Origin: Turnera subulata
Lineage: Eukaryota; Streptophyta; Magnoliopsida; Malpighiales; Passifloraceae
NCBI GenBank assembly: GCA_028386065.3
Contig: JAKUCV010007207.1
Span: 3,046-67,045 of the forward strand
DNA: 64,000 nt
Direction of reading: 5' to 3'
A program made the translations under genes and the position numbers. The notes beneath the pieces were generated by a model. That model was not told where the DNA came from, did no database searches, and worked only from the letters and a program-made list of their open reading frames with translations. Numbering within the stretch: the first letter of the stretch is position 1; every line of letters begins with the position of its first letter. Positions 23,538 through 36,800 of this stretch are shown here, piece by piece.

Positions 23538-26500
23538 TTTTTTTTGGTTGAAAAGGAGGCTCCAAGGCCTATTATTAGAACTTAAGTTACAGAAATAAAC
23601 CGTGGGCGAGCCACCTGGATTACATCGTTATGCAACAAAGGTAAACAACCCACAGGGGGAGTATAAAAACTATGCACTCCACGAGTATAGAAAAAGCCCA
23701 GGTTTGCCAAGAAGTCAGCCACCCCATTAGCTTCTCGATAGATATGTGATAAATCCACTTCCCACTCCCGATCTAAATATTGCTTGATGGTCGAGATAAA
23801 TGGTGCAAACCTTGTGGCAACACTGGTCCGCCCCAATATCATGTCTACCACAACTTTCGAGTCCGATTCCACCAAAAGTTTCCGGCAACCCATATTCCAG
23901 GAAACTAACAACCCATCAACTAGTCCCCAAAGTTCAGCCAATACTGGAGAGCCAAGGCCAATGTTACGTGTGAACCCGACGATCCAGGTACCATTTGTAT
24001 CATGTAATACACCGCCGCATGTAATAATCGAGCTAGTAGGCTGCATCGCCCCATCAACATTGAGCTTCCACCATCCTGCCGGTGGTCTCTTCCAACTAAT
24101 CAGCCGTTCAACCTTAGAAGGACTCGTCCCCAGTACTGCATGGAGTCCTTGATAACTGCGGGTGAAGTCTGCGACTTGTTGTCTAATGAACAAAGAAGAG
24201 CTCGGCATAATCCCCTCCTCACCAGAGAACACTAGGATCCACCACTTCCAAAACCACCATAAAGCAGTGGCAAAATACACAGCCCAGTGCCCCGTCAAGC
24301 CCGAATCCCGTTGCGAGCTCAAGTTCCAATCCATCCAGGACTGCAACGGTAACAAAAAAAAATCCTGAGTAAGGGAATTCGGAAATAGTTCTCGCCATAC
24401 AGTAGTGACTAGCATGCAGTCTCGCAACGCATGCAACGAAGTTTCCTCATGCAGGTTGCACCTCGGGCATCTATTGTCTTGGGCGATATGTCGCCGGACG
24501 TTGACTATTAGTCATGATGCTTTCCCGAGCGACAGACCATAAGAAGGTACAAATTCGATAAGGTACTTTAATAGCCCATACCTTCTTCCATAGGGGAGAG
24601 GCCACCATTGGATGTTGAAGTGTGCGATACGCACTGCTCACAGTATAAAGGCCAGAAGGATCCTGAGACCAGGCCACCGTATCGTGACCACATACCGATG
24701 TTGGAGGTAAGGACTAGAAATCTTCATCAAAACATTGTCTGGTAAATAAGGAGCAAACAACTCCTAGTTCCACTCACCTTGTGTATTAACAAAGTGAGAA
24801 ATAGGGAGCTCAAGCCATTCCATAGGAGGTGGAGCGACTACAAGAGAATTAAGAGGCGGATCACCAAACACCCAAGCATCAGACCAAAATCGTACCAGAG
24901 ATCCATCCCCTAGAATCCAAGAAGTGCCTTTTAAAACACTATCCCAAACATTGGTGATACCCCACCAAAAGGGAGACATCCGTGGCTTCTTCAAAACCAC
25001 CAGAATTAAGCCATCTCTGGTGCCATACTTGGCCCTCAGAATTCGCACCCAGAGAGCATGTGGTTTAGTAACCAATGCCCAAGCCAATTTCATGATCAAA
25101 GCTGCATTATGTAGATGCATTTGGTGTAATCCAAGCCCACCAGCCTTTTTAGGTTTACAAACCTCCTCCCATAGCACTAGAGACATTCTTCTTTGGTTCT
25201 CGGTTGAGCCCCACAAGAAAGCTCTAGTCTTCCTGTCCAAAGTAGCACAGGTAGTCGCAGGAACAGTCATGGTTTGCATAACATATGTAGGAAGAGCCTG
25301 AAGCACCGACTAGGTTAAAGTTAATCGACCCGCAAAAGATAACGTGTTAGCTTTCCACCCAGCCAACTTACGATCTAGGGCTTCCACCATAAACCAAAAA
25401 TGAGAACACAAAGACCTCCCATGTATAAGATTAACTCCCAAATAGCGGCCCAGGTCCGTAGTAGGAGCAAAACCAAGAGAATGGCTGATGAGGTTTTGAT
25501 CTGGCTCCGTCATGCCCTTAGAAAAAAAACTTTTGATTTTTCGGCACTAATTTTCTGACCAGACGCTACACAAAATATATCAAGAATATGCCGAGTACAT
25601 TGCACCTGGGAGGGACTAGCTTCAGTAAATAACAAGAGGTCAGCAACAAAAAACACATGTGATAGGGATGGACCAGAAGTATCGAATTGAATAGGTTTGC
25701 AGCCACCAGTTCCAACCGACTCCTCAATGAGATGGCCTAAACGTTCCAAGCATAGAACAAATAAGTATGGCAAGAGAGGATCATCCTGACGAATCCCCCT
25801 TGAAGGTTGAAAGGATTCAGAAGTTGAGCCATTCCATTGAATCTGCATGGATGAGGATCTCAAGCAGAACATGATCAGAGCAGTTAATTCCCTAGGGATA
25901 TTGACTGCTTCAAGAGTTTCCTGAACAAAATCCCACCGAATACGATCATAAGCCTTCTCAAGGTCAATTTTCAAGGCAATCCATCCTACCGTTCCACTCT
26001 TAAAACTCATGGTATGAATAGCTTCTTGCACCATTACAATATTATCAGTTATTTGGCGTCCTGGAATAAAACTGGCTTGGTTAGGCCGCACAATGGCATC
26101 CATAAGAGGACGAAGCCGATTTATAATAATCTTTGTAATGGTTTTATAAGAGACAATACAAAGACTGATTGGCCGAAACTATGTGATGAATTTTGGATTT
26201 GGAATTTTCGGCAGGAGAACAAGTAAGGTATTGTTAAGATCCTTGTCAAAAAATTTTTGAGCAAATGTCGCCTTGATAAATCGACAGATAGAAGGTCCAA
26301 CCACCTCTCACTGTTTTTGGTAGAAACCTGCCTGATATCCATCAAGACCCGGAGCTTTCCAAGCACCCATCATGAAGATAGCAGCTCGGATCTCCTCATC
26401 AGTAACTGCTCTGCTCAAACTGTCAAGCTGTGTCGCCTCCAACAAGGGAAAATGATTTGGAATTCCAGGAATCAGCTCCAACCTCGGTTCGGCAGTATAC

Positions 26501-27750
26501 AAAGATTGGAAATACCTGACCGCCATATTCCTTAAAAGATTTTGATCATGACACCACTCACCATTATCCTCCTTTAGTGCTCGAATTTTATTGCGGTTCC
26601 TGCAAATAATGGTTGTAGTATGAAAGTACTTTGTGTTCCGATCGCCCGAATGGATCCAATCCGTACGAGACTTCTAAAACCATAGGATTTCTTCTTGTAT
26701 CAAAATACTTTCATATTCACGGCGCAGCCTCCATTGCAGCCGGCAAAGAGCTCGACTATCGCTGCGATCACGGGCTAATTCAATACCCGCTAGTCGAGCT
26801 AATACCCGACGCTTCCGTCTTATAATGTGTCCAAAGACATTATAGTTCCAGTCTTTAAGCACATCGGCCAGATTCGTTGTAGCCTCCTTCAATCCAACAG
26901 ATTCACGCTAGTTTTCTCTGACAACACGTGGGAAATCAGTGTGGGTTAGCCAAGCCCCCTGAAATTGGAATAATTTTGGTTGTCGAGCAACAATATCAGT
27001 CTTCTCAAGACAAATCATAAGTGGTGAATGGGCAGATTTGGTCCTTGGAAGATGATATATTGTAGCTTCAGCATACAAAAGACGCCAATCCAAGTTAGCG
27101 ACAGCCCTGTCTAGGCGTTCCCTGACTCCTCTTCTTTCCCAAGTAAAACATGAACCGACAAACCCAAGATCAATAAAACTGCAAGAATTAAGACAATCCG
27201 AAAATGCCCGGCAATAGGAAGGGACTACCGGGGCACCTCCTGCCTTCTCTGAGTCATCAAGCAATGCATTAAAATCACCGGCAACAAGCCACGAAGACTG
27301 CATCACCAGCGATATATCTCGCAGCCCCTGCCACAAAGCCCCGCACAGCGCTGCGGCAGGGCTACCGTAGACTGCTGTAAAAAACCAAGATTCCAAACCT
27401 GCCGCCTGAACCTCTACATGAACATATTGCCGGTGTACTGTTACAACCCTAAGCATATCAGCTGCACCATTCCACAGAAGCCAGATACCACCAGAGAAAC
27501 CCACAGCTTCACTACGTACATGCCAATCAAACCGCAACTTCCTAATGGCTTTATCTGCTTCCTCTCCACTAATCCAAGTCTCAACCAACACTAGGAACTG
27601 AGGTCGGTATTGCGAAACCATTTCCTTGATTGCGCGATGGAACTCACTGCTTTTGGCCCCCTGGCAATTCCAGACAATAATAGGAGAATAATCCATTAAT
27701 AAATAAAGGATAATGGTACACAGACCTGAATTAGGGAACAAAAAAAACTA
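23538..27750 (-). mobile_element. L1-type LINE, 5'-truncated, inserted in an AT-rich repeat
   Basis: Minus-strand non-LTR retrotransposon. Its 3' end is at the left, where a poly(T) run (23538-23545) marks the A tail. The right end is near 27750, judged from where the sequence rejoins the AT-rich repeat unit (compare 30290). The first ORF (nucleic-acid-binding) is missing, so only the second ORF was copied or kept, as expected from 5' truncation during target-primed reverse transcription. I could not find a convincing target-site duplication. Confidence 0.8.
23582..27741 (-). pseudogene. LINE ORF2: endonuclease, reverse transcriptase, zinc finger, RNase H (dead)
   Basis: Reading from 27741 downwards: an apurinic-type endonuclease (IIVWNCQGAKS, VAGDFNALLDD, SCFTWERRG), a linker, then reverse transcriptase (ASFIPGRQITDNI, KIDLEKAYDRIRWDF, GIRQDDPLLPYLF). 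A zf-RVT region lies near 24470-24680, and a C-terminal RNase H with VDGAMQP, VESDSKVVVDMI and HIYREANGVADFLANLG (24436-23582). This domain order is that of plant L1 elements carrying RNase H. Several in-frame stops (near 26908, 26674, 26308) and at least two frame changes (near 25510 and 24760) inactivate it. The RT active site reads FFVADLLLF instead of FxADD, so the first catalytic Asp is lost as well. Confidence 0.9.
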
Positions 27751-28598
27751 CAATGTCTCTTGGGTTCTTTTATTTAGACGATGTCTTTTAGAATTCCGAA
27801 CATTAAGTACAAGCTACATTCTATGATTCTCTCCAATATTTCTTACTCTTTTTTCTTACGACTATATATATATATATAGCCTACTTTGATATACTATTAT
27901 TCCCTTCATATTTGGTTGAAATTGAAACTTATTGGCAAAACATATATCTAAACTCTCAATTTGTCCACTTTAAAGGAAAATTTCTTGAGGACAAGCCACG
28001 ATAAAATCAAGACAAATTTAGTTATCTTCCTCCAAGTTTTTTTAATAGAAAAATATATTAGAATGATATAGATACTTTTTTTCAGAAATCCAGTTTTGAT
28101 GAAATCTGGTGATGCCACATGTCATCTTTTACGAAAAAGAGAAACTATTGTGCCATGTGGAAATATGTTCACGTCATTTTCTCAATAGACATATGATATA
28201 ATTAGATATAATAATATTTTTTATTATTTAGTAAATGTTTTATACAAAATTTTTAACATCCCATGAACATTTTACATTTTATTAAGTTATTCTTAAATTA
28301 AATTTAAAAATTCTTGGAATTCTATGGTATTTATAAAATATTTTTTAGAATTCCTAACATTAAGTACAAACTCTTAAAATTTTTCTATAGGATGCCTACA
28401 AATAATATATTTCTCTTATTCTCTCTAATATTTCCTCTTCTTCTTACTTAGTCCATATTTGTCTATCATATTTTTATGATCAAGTTCATTTCCAAAATCA
28501 TCATCAATCTAAAATTCACTGTTTCAGTTCGTCTACAATAAAAGAAAAATTTCAGGAGACAAACGGCACAATCAAGGTAAATTTAAGTATTATTTACT

Positions 28599-29841
28599 TG
28601 TTGAAAATAATATTTTGCTAACATCTCTTTATCTCATTCAGGTTTTGATAATGACAAATCAACCTTGTATTAAGATGATCATTATTATGGAGCAAAAAGA
28701 AATAATCAAGAGCAAAGCCCTATGACATCAAAGAGTTCAAGAATGGATGTGACAAGATCAAGCAAGAAGAAAAAGAAGGGTTAGGAACTCAATTTTGTAC
28801 AAGGTTAAACATTCAATGTCTCTAAGTTATTGGCTCAAACAAAATCACTTTTACTCATGCATCAATTTGATTTTATTTCAATCATATTTATGTCTTCCGA
28901 GCCATGAACATCGATGTCCCAATTTTGAACATCGATGTCCTGCCTTGAAACCAAGCTTTCGAGAAGGTTTCTAAGCTTAATGTCCAAAACATCGATGTTC
29001 AGCTATGGAACATCGATGTTATTTCGTCTCGGGTCTTGGACAATGTCTTGTGGAACATCGATGTCCTTCTGGCCAACATCGATGTTCTAGTGACCGTTAG
29101 CCCAATAATTCATATTCACTGGCCAGGACATCGATGTCCACCTTTACAACATCGATGTCCATATGACCGTTGGACCTATAATGCATATTCAAGGCCAGAA
29201 CATCGATGTCCTGGATTTGAACATCGATGTTCAGGCGTCATGGGCAGACACACTTTTCACCTTCCCATGACAATTTGTCTAAAGATGTTTTGATTTGTTT
29301 CCCCAACGGTCATATAAGTTTTTAGACATATAAATAGAGCATTTACACCTCTGTTTACTACTAATCAACTCTCTACAATTTCAAGCATTCATTTGTTATA
29401 CATACATATCATTTATGAGCCAATATCATTGAGAATTGAGAGTTGCCTTATAGAGCTTACTTTGTGTACTCATACCTACTCTTGAAGAGAGTTTTTGCTT
29501 TGAGTGACTCAATTGTAATCACACACCTTGAGGGAGGATTATTCCCTTGTAGTGAATTCATAGGAAGAGGGTCTTCTTACTGTGGGAAAAGTCTTGAAGT
29601 GTTGAATCTTCAAGCAGGAGTTGTAAACGGTTTGTTAAGCACCCGGAAGCTTAACGGTGATAGTGGAATCTTCGAGAGAGTCTCTCGGAGGACTGGATTA
29701 GCCACACGGGTTGTGTGTGTGTGAACCAGTATAAATCGGTTTGCCTTTCTCTCCTTTTAGTTCCGCAATTATTATTGTTTAAAGTTCTAATTAGTTCTTA
29801 ATCGCTAATTCAACCCCCCTCTTAGCTTGTTTGGGTTTACA
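28599..29841 (+). mobile_element. Solo LTR, 1.24 kb, probably Copia
   Basis: The segment starts TGTTGAAAATAA and ends TTTACA, interrupting AT-rich repeat unit B. The flanking five bases are ttact (28594-28598) and ttacc (29842-29846), a target duplication with one change. The disrupted host repeat resumes in register with unit C on both sides, which fixes the boundaries independently. No internal retrotransposon genes are present, so it is a solo LTR left by recombination. The 3' portion, with 'ttcaacccccctcttag', resembles the ends of long Copia LTRs. Orientation is assigned from this C-rich 3' end and is tentative. Confidence 0.8.
28908..29230. repeat. Ten copies of the palindrome ACATCGATGT
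   Basis: Within 323 bases the perfect 10-base palindrome ACATCGATGT occurs ten times, often extended to gACATCGATGTc or aACATCGATGTt. Copies come in pairs separated by about 15-25 bases, the pairs lying about 60-110 bases apart. The array lies inside the solo LTR, in its likely promoter half. Spacing is irregular and the intervening sequence differs, so this is not a CRISPR array or a simple satellite. Confidence 0.95.
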
Positions 29842-30979
29842 TTACCTTCATATTTTTCTTTTAAAAAATATATATCAGAATGATATACATTTTTTTTTAA
29901 ATATATGGAGGCTTTTCTTTTACACGTCACTACCCAATTAGTATGTAACACAGAGACGTGACTAGTATATATATTAAATCAGAGGCTCCTTGACTAATTA
30001 AGAGTTAGCAAACCACCAGGCTTAACTAATATGAAAGTGATATAATAATGTAATTTTTTTTCATGCAAAATAATCCTGATAAATACTTAATGGATTAACA
30101 ATTTTTTTTATTATAGACTAGCATACTAACTATTTTTTGACAAAAAAAATAATTTATTTTAGTAAATATTTTTATGAAAGTTTTTAATATTCCATTCCTA
30201 AACTAAATACAGACCCTTAAAATTCCATTATGTCTCTTGGAGTTTTACAAATCATTAAATTCCATGGTACAAAGAATATGTCTCGGAGGTTCTTTAGACA
30301 ATGTCTTTTAGAATTCCTAACATTAAGTACAAACTCTTGAAATTTTTCAACATCCTATGCCTACAAATCGAGACATATATGTTAGGAGTGACATACCTCT
30401 CCCTCATTCTCTCCAATCTTTCTTACTCTTTTTTCTTACAAGTATATGTATCTATATAAATAGGCCTACTTTGATGCACTATTATTTCTTTACTATTTTG
30501 TTGAAATTGAAATTCATTAGCAAAATATACATCTAAACCCTCAGTTAGTTCGTCCACATTATAGAAAAATTTCTTGAGGGCAGGCTACTCCAAAATCAAG
30601 GTAAATTTAAGTGTTACTTCACTTCAATTTTTTTAATATAAAAATATTAGAATGATATAAATATATATTTTTTATATAGATTATGTCACCACCCAATCCG
30701 TATGTAACACGAACAAGTGATTAGTTTGTGTTTATAGGCACAACATCGAGCCATGAAGGTGACTGCTCCTCCCTACAAATAATTGCAAGAATTGAAAAAA
30801 TTTTTCCTCTTTAGATTGTTCATCTCCAAAAGATCAAGATAACTAGATATGCGGCCGTCATCTCGAGGAAGTAAAATTAGAAAAAATAATTGTTGGAATT
30901 ATGAAATAATTAAGTGGAGGGAATAAAAGCTATTCATATTATCTCTCCCTTGTCACATTTCTCACAATTCAGTACGGAC

Positions 30980-33772
30980 TGTAACAGCCCGGGTAATTTT
31001 TACGTTTTTACTGGTACCTTAAAATTTATTTTACAGTCGTTTACCATTAAAATTAATCTTGGGTAATTAATTAATGGTAATTTATGCATTGGATTCCGAA
31101 ACCGAGCCTTGTCCCACGCTCGGGATTTTTCTGCGGATTTTCCGGACCAAGTTGGAATTTTTCGGGTCCAGGAATCTTCAGAAAAGTCTGGATTAACCCC
31201 GAGTTATCGTGGTACATCAGTTATTTTCTGGTCCGGACAGAACCCGCATCACATGCTGCACAGTGTTAAGGCGGCCGCCGCCTTTCTCCTATGAGGCATG
31301 TGAATGAATTGTTTAACCCGTGCCTCACCAGTACCACACCACTTGTTTTTTTTTCCTCCTCACCGTGTTCTTATTTTTCCAGTACTCCACTATCACAGAC
31401 CTGGCTACAACCCACAGCTTTCCTCTGCAAATCCCCGAACACATTCACGCACTCAGATACCATTTTTCTGCCTGCAAACTTACACACAAAACCCATGCCA
31501 GAAAAATAATAAAATAACAAACATCATACACCCCAACCAATCAGGCGCCGCCATGTCATAGTCACCTTCCTCTCCTCCCACGGCTATTGTTCACGAGGGA
31601 GTGAACAGAGCCACCTCTCGCTCCACCACCGACGCCGTCGCCTTCTCCTCTCGGTCGCCGACTTGAGGAAACCATCGCCGCCCGCCCTTGCCGCACGACG
31701 CGCCGGAAACAGCCAAGGCCCGACGACCATTTCGTTTGGACCCGCCACCCGCATTCTCTTCACCGCAGCGGGCCATCGACGATGCTTCCCCGTGTCCCCT
31801 CGAAGTCGCCTGCACCTCCTGCTGCCGTCGCGACGCCGACCCGTGCCGCTGTTCTCGCGCCGTCGCCCCGCATACCGTCGAACCTGCGTGGATCCGGATT
31901 GAAGGTGAGCAGACCCGCTTTGTGTGGGTAAGACCCGGTCTCACGTGGGTCAACCCGGACGGATCTTGGGGCTGGGCCTGGGCTTAGGATCTACCCTGGG
32001 CTGCAGACCTGCAGGTTCGGTCTGGGCTCTGCGTTTGGGCCTGGGCTGACCTGCTGGGTTGAGTTCCAAGGGTTGGGCTTAGCTATTGGCCCAGTCCAAT
32101 TAATTAAAAAGAGGGAAATTTCTGGAAATAAAAAAAAATTTGAAAAGGGAATTAATTGGAAAAAAAATATGTATAAGGAAAATAAATATAATTCTGGAAT
32201 AGCTTGGAAAATAAAAATAATTGGTAGAAAATAATATTTTTGGGAAAAATAAGCTATATATGGTATGATAATTATTTTGAAGAATAATTTTGGAAAGGGT
32301 ATTATCAAAGTAGGTATTGTATAGGTATACGTATAAGTATAGTATCATTTTTTACACCTAGAAATAAATGGTGAATTATGACGATAATAGAAATAACCCG
32401 GGGGAGTAACCGAGACGAGTCAGTATTTATTTTCCGGCATACAGTAGTAGCATGACATTGCATATCACTTATGTGTGCATATTATTTGTTTGATATAGGA
32501 GTTGATAACGAGCAGATACCTGAGGAACCGGACTTGGAGTCTGTGGGGCATTTCCAAACTTGATAGTCGGCTAAGGTGAGGATGGATAACCTTGGATATG
32601 TGCCTGTAATACTGTGTTTGATTTTGTTTTTTGATTGAGCTGCTGAATCGATTATTGGCTGTTATATGATTGCCATGGAAATTGTTGATGATTATTGTTT
32701 GCTATTTAATTGTTGTGGATTTTGCCATGATGTTGCTGGAATGTGTTGTTGGATTATGGTATTGTGAGTAACCATTGAGCTGTTAATTGTGAGTAATTAG
32801 TGATATGAAATTGTCGGTTGGTTGAGCCTGAGAATTAATCTGAGATAATAAAAAGTTGGGTAATTGATGGTAGAGTAATGGAATTGGAATTGAATTTGAG
32901 ATGATGATATAATTGTCACGTGGAAAGTAGTGGTACGACTAGATAGTTAGAGACTAGTTCTGTGGTGTCATGGCCGGTTTGGTTGGTTGATGGGGATGTT
33001 GATCCCGGATTTGTGATATTGGGATGTTGATCCCGGATTATTGATATTGGGATTTTGATCCCGGATGAGATTGATATTGGGATGTTGATCCCGGATTGGT
33101 TGTTGTTGGGGATGTTGATCCCGGATTGTGTTTTGGCCTGGCATCCGGAATTAGTTGATAACTAGGTACGACCCTAGCTTGTCCAGTGACGGGGCCCAGA
33201 AGATAAAATTGGTAATAAAAAAATAATAAGCATTCTTTTGATCTTTGCTTTGTTAGGTTCTAGTGAGATTCTTCTGTCGTGTTGTTTGTGTTGGATTCTT
33301 CTGTTGTGTTGGTTGTGTTACTTCGAAAGTATTACGGTTGATTATATATCTCTATTTATCCTTCGTCGGTGAGCACTTCGGACTCACCCCTCGTGTGCGG
33401 GGTTTCATCCCGTAGGTTTGGTTGCTTCGTAGTTCAGGTACAATGTACGTTGGCTGCTGCTTTTTTCTCCACCTGACTCCGGATCCATACCTCCGCTGCA
33501 TGTGCATTAAAGTCTTCCGCTGCTGTGTCGTATATGTTGCTATGTTGCTGCTATCCTTTATTGCTTTGGTGTTGTCAATTTGAGTTATGTTGCTGTTAAT
33601 ACGAGTGGATTGAATAATGGTCCCTGAGTATGGGCGATAACTGTAATACGGTGTGCTGTTGTATTTGGATTTTATGTGTAGTATTTTACTGCAATGTATT
33701 TCCTGAGCTGTTAATAAGAATAGTTTCGGCACGTGTTTACTGTGTATGGTAAATACGGGTCTAGGCGTTTCA
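30980..33772 (+). repeat. 5' LTR of the Gypsy element
   Basis: About 2.79 kb. It contains a GC-rich block (31550-31980) with accidental open frames on both strands, an AT-rich block (32090-32360), and five copies of a gatgttgatcccggat motif at 32994-33127. Compared with the 3' LTR it keeps 24 bases near 31770-31793 and about 42 bases near 32470-32512, and lacks about 20 bases found at 38790-38810. Confidence 0.93.
32994..33127 (+). repeat. Five ~28-bp units with 'gttgatcccggat' in the 5' LTR
   Basis: Five near-identical units built on g(g)gatgttgatcccggatt followed by a variable ttgatatt-type spacer. The same array recurs in the 3' LTR at about 40523-40660. Such LTR tandem repeats often lie in the promoter/enhancer region; here that role is inference. 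Confidence 0.85.
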
Positions 33773-33774
33773 TT

Positions 33775-33791
33775 TTGGTAGCGGAGCAGAC
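33775..33791 (+). other. Probable primer-binding site
   Basis: Two or three bases after the 5' LTR end, tggtagcggagca resembles the initiator-Met-tRNA-complementary sequence tggtatcagagc used by most plant LTR retrotransposons, with several mismatches. Confidence 0.6.
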
Positions 33792-33899
33792 AGTAGGTCA
33801 TTAGGGACATAACTGTGGTTGTATGATTGTTTGTTTGTGCATAAGATTTGTCACGACATGATATGACATGCATACATATACATTTTGATATAGGTACGA

Positions 33900-36800
33900 A
33901 TGGATCCGGTTGAAGGGAATCAGCATGCTGGAGGTCACATAGATGATGACCAGGTATCGGTGGATCAACCGTAGCAAGTTGCGGGAGGTCCGAAACACCT
34001 TCCGAATATTCCTTTGGGAGACCCTATGCAGATGCTGAACGTGGTAACTCAGATACTGCGAAGGCAAGAAGCCAAGAATGCACGTATTGATGCTATGGGA
34101 GCCCGGGAACAGGAAACTCAGGGACCAGTTGTGTACATGATGCTGGAGAAGCATGGGGCAGAGATCTTCACCGATGTCACCACACCACAGGATGCTGACC
34201 GATGGCTTAGACAGATGAATAGGGTTATGCTGAAGCTCACATGTAGGAATGACAAGTGGGCCATATATGCCGCTGCCATGTTCCGAGGAGATGCTGTTGA
34301 TTGGTGGGAGTCTACCACCAGGGACATGCCGACACCTATCACTATGCCGTGGAACCAGTTCATGGAGATGTTCCGAAGGAAGTTTGTTTCTGAGGCATAC
34401 CAGGATCAGCTGAGACTAGAGTTTTTGGGACTGCAACAGGGACCAGATCAGACGGTCAATGATTATGAGATCAAGTTCAACCGCCTGTCCATCTATGCCA
34501 GTGAGTTTGTGGCTACTCCGGAGGCCAGATGTAAACGTTTCTGGGATGGTCTACGATCTGACATCCAGACAGTTATGGGGTGCAAGGTCTACGAGACTTA
34601 CCAGGACATGCTGACAGATACCCTGAGAGTTGAGATTATTTGGCTGGGTAATGAGAGAGAGCAACAGGAGATCCGCAAGAGACATGCTGCATAGAGTTCC
34701 GGGGGACAGAACAAGAGGTTCCAAACACCAGCGAACTGGTCAGGATATGGACAGAGCCGGTTCATGCCAGCTAGTTAGGGACGTGGATGGAATAATAACT
34801 ACAACATCCGAAGCAGTTCTTGGACTCAGTCTGGAGGGACTTCATCTTGGGGTGCTCGCCCGAGACTTCCTCCGTCTCAGGTGAGGTGTTATGAGTGTAA
34901 CGAAGTTGGGCACTACCGTTATGCTTGTCCCAAGTTGGGAAGATCTGGAGGTTCGGCACCTGTTCAGACGGTGCAAGCTTCAGTTGCTAGTGTTCCTAGT
35001 GGTTCTGGAGTTGGCCGAGGCCGAGGATGTGGAGCTGTTCCTGCTATTACCCAGTCAGCCATGAACCAGAGTACAGCAGTGCCGAGCGCATTTGTGATCA
35101 CCGCTGATGAGGATCCAGAGAATGCTGATGTCATAGCAGGTACCTTTACAGTTTTTGGTAGTACTGCTTATACTTTGATAGACCCTAGTGCTACGCATTC
35201 GTTTATTGCACAAAGCTTTGTAATACTACATAATTGTACGAGAGAGAGTTTAGCTTGTTCGATGAGGGTTAGGTTACCTGCGGGTATAGTGATCAGATTA
35301 ACCCATGTGTGCAGAGACGTTTCGCTTTCATACAATAGTGAGGTTTTTCTTGCACAGTTGATTGTGATGAACATGGGAGGTTTCGACATCATCTTGGGGA
35401 TGGATTGGTTGTCCAAGCACAGTGCTATGGTGAACTGTCGAACTAAGGAAGTGCTGTTGACTTCCGATGGTGGACATAAGATTTTGTTGACAGGTATTGG
35501 GAGAGCTGCTACTACATGTAATATCTCTGCTAATCAGGATGTTGGGATGAAGCCGTTGGGTCCAGATGCTTTGTTGACCCACGTTAAGGGAGAAGAAGTT
35601 CAGACTCCGGTTTTGGGGGACATCATAGTTGTGAGGGAGTTTCCAGATGTGTTTCCAGAGGACCTGCCAGGATTGCCACCGGACAGAGAAGTCGAGTACA
35701 CCATCGATTTGATGCCGGGAGTGACGCCTATCTCGATGGCACCATATCAGATGGCACCGACAGAACTCCAGGAGTTGAAAAAGCAGTTGGATGAGCTGCT
35801 CGAGAAGGGTTTCATCAGACCTAGTACATCACCTTGGGGATCACCAGTCCTCTTTGTGAAGATGAAGGATGGCAGGTTGCGGATGTGTGTGGACTACCGA
35901 CAGCTGAACAAGGTGACAGTGAAGAACAAGTACCTGCTTCCCAGGATTGATGACCTCTTTGATCAGCTTCAGGGAGCTACTGTGTTTTCTAAGATTGATC
36001 CTCGATCTGGCTACCATCAGGTCAAGATTGCATAGAAGGACATATCGAAGATGGCCTTCCGTACTCGGTATGGACATTTTGAGTTCACAGTGGTTCCTTT
36101 TGGTTTGACCAATACACCTGCAGTTTTCATGTGCTTGATGCACTTGGTCCTGAACGAGTTCTTGGACAAGTTCGTGGTAGTCTTCATTGACGACATTCTG
36201 ATATACTCCAAGAGTAGGGAAGAACATGAGGAGCATCTGAGGGTAGTGCTACAGAGGCTGCGAGAGAAGGAGTTGTATGCTAAGTTCAGTAAGTGTGAGT
36301 TCTGGCTTGAGGAAGTTGCATTCCTTGGACATGTTGTATCCAGAGATGGGATTAAGGTTGACCCTTCTAAAGCGAAAGCTGTTCTAGAGTGGGAGCCGCC
36401 CAAGACGGTACCTGAAGTCAGAAGTTTTCTTGGCCTTGCAGGATATTACCGGAGATTCATTGAGGGTTTTTCCTTGATAGCCAGTCCCATGACCAAGCTA
36501 TTGAGGAAAGATCAAGCTTTTGTATGGAGTGATGCCTGCCAGAGGAGTTTTGATGAATTGAAGAAGAAGTTGACATCAGTACCAGTCTTGACAGTATCTA
36601 AGCCAAGAGTGGAGTACGTACTGTTTTGTGATGCTTCAGGTCTTGGTTTGGGAGCAGTTCTGATGCAAGAAGGCCGAGTGATTGCCTATGCTTCGAGACA
36701 GTTGAGGCCACACGAGAAGAACTACCCGACACATGACCTAGAGATGGCCGCAGTGATCCTTGCTTTGAAGATTTGGTGACATTATCTGTTTAGAGAAAGA

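Larger units (their letters stand above)
23370..30765. repeat. Array of related AT-rich repeat units, interrupted by later insertions
   Basis: Three diverged copies of one ~700-bp AT-rich unit can be recognised: A (23370-23537 continuing at about 27750-28115), B (28117-28598 continuing at 29842-29995) and C (about 30040-30765). Shared landmarks are 'ttttagaattcctaac' then 'attaagtacaa', 'tctccaatatttcttactc', 'aaaatttcttgagg', and a final 'gtatgtaacac'. Unit A is split by a LINE and unit B by a solo LTR. No coding signal is seen in any unit; they may be an old non-autonomous element or satellite-like repeat. Confidence 0.65.

Noticed and set aside
28908..29230. CRISPR-like repeat array
   Set aside because: Repeats are 10-base palindromes at irregular spacing inside a plant LTR, with no cas genes and a plant genome context.
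31591..31987. Open frames of 79-120 residues on both strands in a GC-rich block
   Set aside because: They lie inside the Gypsy LTR, recur in the 3' LTR with changes of length, and match no protein family.
33352..33873. 173-residue minus-strand open frame
   Set aside because: It lies in the LTR, runs antisense to the retrotransposon, and has no recognisable domain.
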